Positions 56,100 through 64,000 of a stretch of 64,000 bases of DNA are shown piece by piece (within the stretch, counting starts at the first letter, position 1; each line of letters begins with the position of its first letter). The translations under genes and the position numbers were made by a program. This DNA comes from Uranotaenia lowii (taxonomy: Eukaryota > Arthropoda > Insecta > Diptera > Culicidae). The stretch is from assembly GCF_029784155.1 (NCBI RefSeq), contig NC_073692.1, positions 23,602,118 through 23,666,117 on the forward strand, in the 5' to 3' direction. The notes below the pieces were generated by a model. The model did no database searches. It had not been told where the DNA came from and saw only the letters and a program-made list of their open reading frames with translations.

Positions 56100-57120
56100 A
56101 ATACGTTGAAAAGATACGAGCAACTCGTATAGTACACATTCAGGCGTTTTCGGCCAGCCGTCGTCGTTTTCATCGTCACAGCAGCTCACCCAGTGCGATG
56201 TTTTTACTTTCTTCTGTGTTTTTCGTCCGGCAGCAGCAGCAGAAGCAGTACACTGAAAAAAGTGCGGTGGTTTGTTTTTGGTTTCATATTTTCAAAGAAT
56301 TAGTTTTTGGAAAAAAATTGACAAAAAAAACTAGGTAAACGCAATGCGGGAGCACAGAGGAAAAGTACGAGATTTAATAAAGAAAAAAAAAATCAATGCA
56401 TTAGTATTACAATTAGATAAGATTCGATGTCCAATTAGAGCCAGGTTAAATGGATGGGAAGCTTAAGTAGGATTTTGGACGTCATTTGTCAACTTAGAGG
56501 TCGGTGTGCTATTCGAAAATATGACACAAAAATAAGCTAATTGGTAAGATGCTCAAAATCCAGTTGTGATTCAAATGTGTTTAGTGTGTAAAACCTAGGA
56601 AAAATATAGGAATAAAACTTTTGACGGATAAAAAACATCAACGAACTGAGAATTTGCGATTGGTAAGATGAGAATAAGTCGAATCTTAAGCGCACATTTT
56701 AAGAGAGAAACAAAAATAAACTACCGATTAGACCTTACAGAAGAGTATGTGTTAATATAGACAAGAAAATATCAGTGTAATGTATTCTAAAAACCAAATA
56801 TTAAGAAAAATAAAATCGGGTATTCATGGCTTGAGCAACGTTGAAAAGTTGGAAAACAGTTAATTTTTTAGCTGTTTTGAGAGGGCAAACAATTTGCTGG
56901 AAGGTTGTCTGTTGATTGCATTAGAATAGAGTTTACGATTAGGAAATATGTAAATGTCACAATACTAAACAGTATCGAATTATAAATCAGATGTTTTTCT
57001 CTGAGAGAACTGATTTCGTTGCCAGTATTTATTGTGGAAAAAAAATCTAAATGTCACAGAAACGATAACTGAAAACACGAATAGATGTCCGAAGCTTAAA
57101 AAAATTTCTGTACAATTTTG
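56100..57120 (+). other. Likely 3' UTR of the PDZ-PH-PH gene
   Basis: Non-repetitive, AT-rich sequence follows the stop. It contains CAG repeats (CAGCAGCAGCAGAAGCAG near 56230) and AATAAA-type signals at 56374-56379, 56609-56614 and 56808-56813. Which signal is used cannot be decided from sequence. Confidence 0.5.
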
Positions 57121-59520
57121 CAACTTTGATAGCTTTTTTCATAAGAATATCAAAGATTTTGTTAGTGAATAAAAATTTTACGATACCTAGTTGCAAAAAA
57201 TCTCATATCATATTGAACAGATGATACCTTCGCTGATATTTGTTTTTCAAATGGAACGCATACATAAGATAAAAATATATTACCTACCTATCATGCTTCT
57301 CAAAAGTAACCACATATTATAAATTATTTAAACTTATCCTCAAAATTTCAAACTGAATAAAGTAACAACATCATGATTCATTTTTGAGTCATACTTGACA
57401 ATTTACAATTTAAAAAATAATTGCCAAAATCACTCAACAATGAATTAGTGATAGTGATAATATAAACACTTCATATTAAAAAACAAAAACAAAAGTGCTT
57501 TGGTCATCGAGACAGTAAGAAATGATCGATTTCCTGGAAATCCGATTCAACCTTTTCAATCTCTCTTCCCATCTTTAGAGTATTCAGGAAACCTTGCTAC
57601 ACTCAAAGACAATAACTGTAAACCTTTCAGAACATCACATTCCATCTCGAAACATTCCCGTTTTCACAGCAATAAATTCATTCCCAAAAAGGACACTAAT
57701 TTGTCCACCAGTGCTCAACCAGGTTTCCCAAATGTAAGTCTAAGAAATCCCCACGTTTACAGTTGCAAATTTTTTTTCTCTCAATCCTTGTGCAAATTCC
57801 ATACAGAGAATACTCATCGCGCTACACAATTCATTTAACTTTACACAAAAACACCACACAAAAAGCCGATAACGAAAACGAATGACCTTAAATATAAAGT
57901 AAAGTTAAAAATTAAAATCCATTGATAAACGCCATGTAGATAAAACCACGGAATAAACTGAGTATTTTTTTTAAACTTACGAATCGTCACAGCGACCCTT
58001 TGAATATTAGAAAGAAAGAACAAAAAAGGTTATTTTAGACTAGTTAAGTTTTATAAAAAAGTATATCAATATTGACTATTGGAAGTAGTTTAGCCGGAAA
58101 AGTAAAAAAGCGGTATGTAGTTAATATATTTAAGAAGATATAAAAAAAATCTGCTAGTCGAAACAATTAATTGTGAATAGAAAATGCAATGTTCAAAGTT
58201 TTATTTGAATAACAAGCCCTGAAGACATACATAAACATGTAAAACCGTAATGCTATTAATTACACTCGATTTAGATTAAGTTGATATGCTCCTCCTCCCT
58301 GAAAAAAAAAATCGTATGACAGTTGAAGTAAATAGAAACAACCTCTAGCATCGGAACTTGATAGGAAGCAAAAATGCTACAGAGAAAAACCAATAAATAA
58401 TATGCATCAATCTTCAAAAAAAAAAAAAAAGAAAATTCACACAAACCCAACTGCACCGAAATAATTGAATAAAAAAACTTCAAATAAACCTTTAAAAGAT
58501 AAAAGCACTGCCAAAAGCGGGAAATTTCCCCTTCGTGGGAATTAAAATACAGATGAAAATCCCGACGACGAAGGCATACCGAGAAAAAAAAACAACCATG
58601 AAACCGAATAACTTTAATCTCACGAGAAATTAATACAACACACGTAAAGCGGCGTAATAGTTACGACTACAGCAAAGAAGGTGCGAAATAGACCAATTAC
58701 TAGAAGAAAAGAAAATCAATGAGAGAGAACTTATTAACTGTGGCGCAAAGAGGCGATACTCGATTAAAATATATATGAACCACAAATTAACGTTTCTGTG
58801 TTTCTCAATGGCTGATATATCACATTTCCCAAGGCAGTTTTGTTCGAACGTCTACCAACACTGTTTTGACGCAAGAGATTTTTTCTTGAAGAAATGTTTT
58901 ATCAAAATTTCAAATTCAATCAAATGTCTGGAGATTCGGAAATTTTTCCTTTGTGTCTATGTCCTGTGGTTCAAAAGTTCTGAGTATGTGTGTCTTTTTA
59001 GATTTATTGAAAAGAAACATTTTGGACATCAGAGAACAGAAAGGTTTGTATTCTTGGCTTTATGCTTTTTAATCAAGTTTGTATAATTTTTACTTGAAAT
59101 GTTGTTTTTAGAATTTAACTAATTTACTTTTTTTTTATTTTGCACTAACAAATAGTTTTAGGCCAACACAAGTGTAAAGTGCCTTTCATTAATACATAAA
59201 AAAAGGACAACACTATGGGGGAGTCAATCGAATTGAGTTGAGAAATTTCGCGTCGTTTTCATATATTTATTATTTAATAATAACAAATTCGGAAAATTTC
59301 GAAATTTTAAAACTGACTCTAAAAATTCGTTTAATTTTGTTTGGAACTATCACGCAACACTTTAGGGCATTTCTAAAGAAAAAAAGCAGTTTTCGTTGAT
59401 TTTCGATTGCTTTTTTTTAGAGTGAATATGAAAAAAGTGATGTATGTGATGAAGCAGTTTTACGAACACGATAACTGTAATTGTTAGTAGGATATTTAAA
59501 TAGACAAGTTATTCAAGTCC
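57121..59520. other. AT-rich intergenic or extended 3' UTR sequence
   Basis: No transposon ends or coding domains were recognised. The 112-codon frame at 57500-57838 is Ser/Phe/His-rich with no family resemblance. Confidence 0.4.
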
Positions 59521-60420
59521 GTTTAAGGGACAACTGAAATTAAATATTGACCAAGTCGTGAGGACAGCTTGAGCATGGTGTTCGCAATTTCATGCTAGTT
59601 GAGAGGACAGCTTGAAATTGGAAAGCGTGTTGGGAGGACAACCTGAAAATATAAACGCGAATTTTAAGCGAGTTAAGAGCTCAGCTTGAAATTGAAAAGG
59701 CGAGTTGAGAGCACAGCCTAAGCGTTTTGATTACAATTTTAAGTGAGTTGAGAGGAGAGCTTGAAATTGGATGGCCAGTTGAGAAGACCGCCAGTGCATA
59801 TTGACGTGAATAACAAGCGAGTGTAGAGCACAGCTTGAAATTTAAAAGGCGAGTTGAGAGGACAGCCTGGGCGTTTCGATTAAAACTTCAAGCGAGTTGA
59901 GAGGACAGCTTGAAATTGGATGGCGAATTAGGAGGGTCTCCAGTACATATTGACGCGACCTTCAAACGAGTTTAGAGGACAGGCTGTGAATCCAAGCGAG
60001 TTGAGAAGACAGCTTGAAGCAGGAGAACCACGCGAATTTAGAGCAATTTGAGAAGATAGCTTTGGTGTTTTATACAAATAATGATCAAGGAGGATAAAGG
60101 GACAGCTTGAGATATGAGAGAACAAGTAAGGGAGTCAAAATGTCATCCAGAATAAATTCTTTTAAACGCGAAGTGCGTTGGGACGGACAGCTTGGAAAAA
60201 ACATATGGTGCGGAAAGTTTAATGTTAGAAAAGTGTTAAAAGAATACCTGAACAGCATGTTGAGAGAACAGGTTTTGTTTGTGAGGAAAATTGATGATCA
60301 ACCGAATTCTGAGGACAGTTTAAGATGAGAGGGAACTGTGAATGTTTCGAAGGACAGCTTGGATTTATTATATTGAATAACTCCGGGTGGAGAGAATAGC
60401 TTCAGATGAAAAAAAGCGTT
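59521..60420 (+). repeat. Higher-order minisatellite, 74-bp monomer in 148-bp dimers
   Basis: The motif GTTGAGAGGACAGCTTGAAA recurs at offsets 0, 31, 74 and 106 within a 148-bp period. Three successive periods start at 59598, 59747 and 59895 with the same offsets. Half-motifs continue in a decayed form before 59598 and after 60030 (for example GGGACAGCTTGAG at 60096, GGACGGACAGCTTGG at 60181). Confidence 0.85.
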
Positions 60421-60851
60421 AAGGATCTTACAGAATTTTACCAAGCGTTTTATTAGAACATTTAAAGCTAAGAATAGATTCTAAGGTGATTTCAACTAGC
60501 AATTATACAGCAAGTAAGATGAACACTAAACTGAAACAAACCAGTAAGAAAATCCATACAGATGATTTTCTGGGCCAAATAATTCATGCACTACAGTAAG
60601 AAACAATCCTCTTTGCGTGTGTGCTTGACTCATTTGAGAGGTAACACTTGGATAAGAATGCATCGAGAACAAAATTGATTCCGATAAGTTTTGATTAAAT
60701 TTTTTTGGGATGGTGATTCATCCATGGGTGTTTTTATCGGCAGATTCTGTACCAGGAATTCATTAATATTCTAAATGCAACCCAAACTAAATCAGAAATG
60801 TTTGCCGAAGTAGCAGCGAAAACCTTAAGGTGTTGGGTGATAATATACAGT

Positions 60852-60945
60852 ATTGTTCCGATTTTGTCAGCCCCATCTTGAATTTAGGGCTGACAAAACA
60901 GGGTACCTGACAAAATCGGGAAAAAAATTTTTCTTGAAAATAATT
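60852..60945. repeat. Terminal inverted-repeat-like block of a pogo/Tigger-type element
   Basis: TA|CAGTATTGTTCCGATTTTGTCAGCCC is followed by GGGCTGACAAAACAGG and CCTGACAAAATCGG. The CAGTA...GATTTTGTC style fits pogo-family ends, and a pogo-like DNA-binding domain lies 1.7 kb to the right. Confidence 0.4.
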
Positions 60946-61199
60946 TCAATTTTGATTTGATAATTGTCGGTTTACTTGTTATTTTGATATTTTATGTCAA
61001 TACCGTGATAAGGGGTGACATTGACCCCTTTTCTTTATTTTTTACCCTTCTTACAAGGAAGGGTATACATGTCGCTTGATAAACTAACTTTCGATCCGAG
61101 GCCCGGAGGGCCAAGTGTCATATACTATTCGACTCAATTCGTCGAGATCGGAAAATGTCTGTATGTGTGTGTATTTATGTGTGTGTATGTATGTGTGTT

Positions 61200-62276
61200 T
61201 TTTTTTTATTAGTTGTTAACCCAGGTGGTAAATCCATTTTACGGATTGCATTCCAAGGCACGGCGAGCCACCGCGTCCCCCCAGTTTGCTACTCTGGGTC
61301 CATGGGTGCAATTGGACGACTCATGATACAATGCTAAGGAACACTGTACCCCCTACGCCATAAAGTCCACCTGGGGCCACTGACCTTTGTTCCCACCTCG
61401 AACTGTTTTACACACTTTGCTTCAATAGTGGGAGGTCATTTCGCGCTAGTGCGCTCCAAGGCAATACTCGTTTCCGAATCCTCTGTCAGCATAACCTCAT
61501 TCTAACACAACTCGATGCGCGACCCCTCCTCTGACGAGTTAGGACCCGACGTCTCATCGTGTGAATGAGGTCCCCACGCAGCGCAACTACTAACTTTGTG
61601 AATCCAGTCCAAGATCCAGAAACACAAAGCGAGTTGTCGACGACACTTTCTCTGTTCAAACACGCGGGTAGGAGGGGTAAGCCCCCTAGGCCACGTGTAG
61701 GACTCAGACTCCTCCGAACTCACAAATAGTGTTGACTTAAGTCACCACTCAGCGCAACTACCCGATATTCAAGTCGGGCGCATGACCACCCGAAGCGCAG
61801 ATCGGGCTATAGAACGCCCTAATCAGGTCACACTCGCGGTTCGGGTGCAACAATTCCCGAAACGCGTGTCGAACCCTGACACCTCCGGCAGAATGTGCCT
61901 CTCGGACACTGACGTGTAAACACGTCCCTAAGTGATCGGCCCACCATTGGCCACCACTTTGCGCATCTACTCATTTTGCGAATCGGGTCTATACCCACCG
62001 AAGCGCAAAACGAGTTGGCGATCGCTCTCTCTCCGGTCACGTCCGCATATCAGGGCCATGACCACCCGAAAGCGTGTTGGACCATCACGCACACACCCAA
62101 GTACTGGTACCTAAGTACCCGGGTGCACCACTTCTTCCGCGCGGGTTTGGCAGACCCGTCGACAGCCTCTAGTGGGTTTGGTGTAGTTCTCTTGGCCGTA
62201 CATCTGCAATACGCCGGACTTGCAGACACGTTTCCACTCTGCACCTCGGGGAGGTGGAACTACTTCGCAGAGCCGT
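61200..62276 (-). mobile_element. Poly(A)-tailed retroposon, minus strand, 5'-truncated
   Basis: GC-richer DNA of about 1.08 kb is bounded on both sides by GTATGTATGTGTGT-type microsatellite sequence. It ends at 61200 with a minus-strand AATAAAAAAAAA tail. No reverse transcriptase motif was found, so it is probably the 3' part of a non-LTR element or a SINE-like retroposon. Confidence 0.5.
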
Positions 62277-62340
62277 ATGTATGTGTGTGTATGTATGTGT
62301 GTATGTATGTGTGTATGTGTGTATGTGTGTGTGTATGTAA
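62277..62340 (+). repeat. TGTATG/TGTG microsatellite
   Basis: Alternating GTATGTATGTGTGTATG words run for about 60 bp; the other half is at 61155-61199. Confidence 0.85.
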
Positions 62341-62618
62341 CAAAATAATGTCACACACGTTTCACGATGACCGCTTGACCGATTTGAATTCTTGAGGCGT
62401 CAAATGAAAGGTCTTGCAAATAGCAAAATGGAGGACCTGTTCAAGAACTCAACCCTAAGTGATTGTTTACAAACATCATCAAGAACTTCGTTATAACAAA
62501 CTTTAAAAAGCGTCACCATTAAAAGCTAAGCACTGTGTAGAGCAAGGTTTGTACTATCCTAAGTGCTTCAAATTGTATGGTTTTCAAAACAGATGGCTTT
62601 TTTTTTTTAAATTTACAT

Positions 62619-62927
62619 ATGTCTCCAAAAATAATGGCTATTGAGAAAAAAAAACGAAACTCGCTCAGCCTTAAGGAAAAAGTCAAAATCCTTCGGAATC
62701 TTGAGGACAAGGCTGTGAAGAAAGCAGACATCGCGAAGAAGTACAACATCCATCCAACAACCGTCAAAAAAATTCAAAAGAATGCCGACTCCATACTTCG
62801 TGCGGCATCCAACACCTCGTGTCGTCTTGGTAAGACTTTCAAATACGTTTCCACAGGTGCGTATAAAAATTTGGAGGATCTTTTGTTTCTTTGGTTTCTT
62901 AACCAACGACGCGTCGCAATTGACTAA
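62619..62927 (+). pseudogene. pogo/Tigger-like transposase N-terminal DNA-binding domain
   Basis: From the ATG at 62619 the frame encodes a basic start, then LSLKEKVKILRNLEDKAVKK, ADIAKKYNIHPTTVKKIQKN. This is the psq/CENP-B-type helix-turn-helix (R/K-L-S-L-x-E-K-v...I-A-x3-x-I-x3-T-V). The beginning of the second domain follows (LEDLLFLWFLNQRR). The frame then stops, so the DDE catalytic domain is absent. A relic is more likely than a domesticated gene, although the 103 codons are uninterrupted. Confidence 0.7.
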
Positions 62928-62929
62928 AG

Positions 62930-63370
62930 CAATAATTAAACGACGCAAATTCGACTTTTCTACGAGAAATGCGGATGTTTTCTTTGAAAAAGGTCTTAAA
63001 ATATGTGAATTTTATTGAAAATTAACCAACTTTATTAAATCATTTGGCAAGGAACCCACGAGAACCCACCGACATTTTCTACTTGCATTTAGATCATAAT
63101 TACAACTGTCACTTCTCAAAAAATGAAGTGCGCCAAACTGCTCGCAAGCAAGTTATTGCAATTTGAATAATGTATAATTTTAACCTACCTGCAAAAAGAT
63201 TACATGTATGCTTAAAAAGTATCTAACATTGAATTTTGTTTGAAAGTTCTTAAAATATTGTTAAACGAGAAAAAGTTAAAAAAAACATAAAACTTCTATA
63301 ACTGTTTTCGCAGAACTCAAAATTACTTGAAGTCTTGAGGAAAGTTGATGATACATTTAAAACTTATATT
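62930..63370. other. Non-coding DNA
   Basis: After the pogo frame stops, other frames give short pieces (QLTKAIIKRRKFDFSTRN) that cannot be tied to the family. Nothing else was recognised. Confidence 0.4.
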
Positions 63371-63374
63371 TTAA

Positions 63375-63616
63375 CCCGTTCGAGACCGATTGCACACCGT
63401 GTGTGCAATGGAATTTTTGTGCCTTTGTCAGAACAATCATTCATTGTGAGTTTACTATTGTTCGGAAAAATAATATTCTTATACCAATGGATTCCGCAAA
63501 TGTTAGGCAAAATGTATTAAGAAACAGTTTTGATGAAAATCAAACGACATAAAAGTTATCTAAGAGTAAAGTACTATGAGTTCGAATGTCGTGAAAAGGC
63601 CCCCGTCTCGAATGGG
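63375..63616. mobile_element. Short piggyBac-like MITE (242 bp)
   Basis: The ends CCCGTTCGAGAC and GTCTCGAATGGG are flanked by TTAA on both sides (63371-63374, 63617-63620). Just inside is a hairpin ATTGCACAC-CGT-GTGTGCAAT (63389-63409). CCC ends plus TTAA are the piggyBac signature, as for the large foldback at 16.5 kb. Confidence 0.75.
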
Positions 63617-63799
63617 TTAAATGGAATGTTTTTAATTTGAGTTTTTGTAAAAGAACGTGCAGAAATTTCTCAAATACTTTTGACGTAGAATTACGTCTTA
63701 CGGCAACACTATAGGGGGGCAAATTGAAATTCGCGAACGGATCTCGCGTCACGAAAAACGCCTCTTTCAAAGACATCTTTCTTAAAAGACATACCAAGC

Positions 63800-63940
63800 C
63801 TGCTCAACGTTGATTGGCTATTCGAAAGGTAAAGAAAACTAGGACGCCCCGCCCCTTCCTGAGTTTTGTATTTTTTTTTCAAGCGAAAGGAATAAAAGAA
63901 GGGGTCGACTGACGGTTTGTTTCACTTTTTCAGAGAAATT
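63800..63940 (+). promoter_or_regulatory. Candidate RNA polymerase II promoter at the window edge
   Basis: In order on the + strand: an inverted CCAAT-like TGATTGGCTA (63811-63820), a GC box CCCCGCCCC (63847-63855), a TATA-like AATAAAAGAAG (63890-63900), then a pyrimidine-rich start region with TTCACTT and TTCAGAG about 30-40 bp further. The order and spacing fit a core promoter. The transcript would leave the window, so its gene cannot be named. Confidence 0.35.
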
Positions 63941-64000
63941 CAAACCTGTCACATGGGCAGAGCAGAACAGAGATGGCCAACTGCAGCGGGAGCAAGTAGT

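Larger units (their letters stand above)
61010..62400 (+). mobile_element. Dispersed element with GTGTATGT microsatellite, split by a retroposon
   Basis: The left part (61015-61200, including CCCTTCTTACAAGGAAGGGT and GAGGCCCGGAGGGCC) runs into a GTGTGTATGTATGTG microsatellite. The same microsatellite resumes at 62277-62338 and continues AACAAAATAATGTCACACAC. The simplest reading is one older element interrupted within its microsatellite. Confidence 0.55.

Noticed and set aside
57500..57838. 112-codon frame as a gene
   Set aside because: No domain, no promoter or splice context, and biased composition; it probably lies in 3' UTR or intergenic DNA.

Overview
This is eukaryotic nuclear DNA, AT-rich and full of transposons. 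Phase-consistent GT-AG introns, tRNA-derived SINE-like fragments, piggyBac-, hAT-, Tc1/mariner-, Harbinger- and CACTA-type non-autonomous elements, a non-LTR retrotransposon remnant and large TE-filled introns together suggest a dipteran insect, most likely a mosquito. That assignment is an inference from repeat style; no species-specific marker was proven. I saw no bacterial operon, CRISPR array, rRNA or convincing functional tRNA gene.

One host gene dominates the window, on the + strand from about 13145 to 56099. I assembled 14 coding exons whose splice sites and phases agree throughout. They give a predicted protein of about 1747 residues if translation starts at 13151. The N-terminal ~1420 residues are low-complexity, rich in Ser, Pro, Gln and charged residues. 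The C-terminus holds a PDZ domain (exon 9), a first PH domain (exons 10-11) and a second PH domain (exons 12-14) that ends at the stop codon. This looks like a cortical or membrane-associated scaffold. Four of its introns are giant (10.0, 7.1, 11.9 and 8.0 kb) and carry most of the repeats.

The most striking structures are three pure arrays of a 9-bp unit: TGACAAAAA at 4763-6549, its complement TTTTTGTCA at 22642-24905 (intron 3), and the one-base variant TTTTGTCAA at 31310-32600 (intron 4). The two intronic arrays contain no AG dinucleotide on the sense strand and end 330 and 160 bp before the next exon. Eroded versions of the same word lie at 640-1345, 4540-4762 and 33425-33605.

Upstream of the gene (7608-12938) is a complete but non-autonomous LTR retrotransposon with TG...CA LTRs, a 4-bp ACAC target duplication and a primer-binding site, but no pol. 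Its 5' LTR is interrupted by a CACTA-like element carrying a captured three-exon gene fragment with intact splice sites and a poly(A) signal on the minus strand. Intron 3 holds a 2-kb piggyBac-like foldback with TTAA duplications, nested in another element, plus Tc1/mariner remnants. Intron 4 holds a decayed non-LTR retrotransposon split by an hAT-like foldback. Introns 5 and 13 hold MITEs, a TCCCGC-type element, arrayed dispersed repeats and a clean non-autonomous hAT.

Downstream of the gene (56100-64000) are a long AT-rich 3' UTR/intergenic stretch, a 148-bp higher-order minisatellite (59521-60420), a pogo-like transposase fragment, a retroposon inserted in a microsatellite, a small piggyBac-like MITE and, at the right edge, a candidate promoter.
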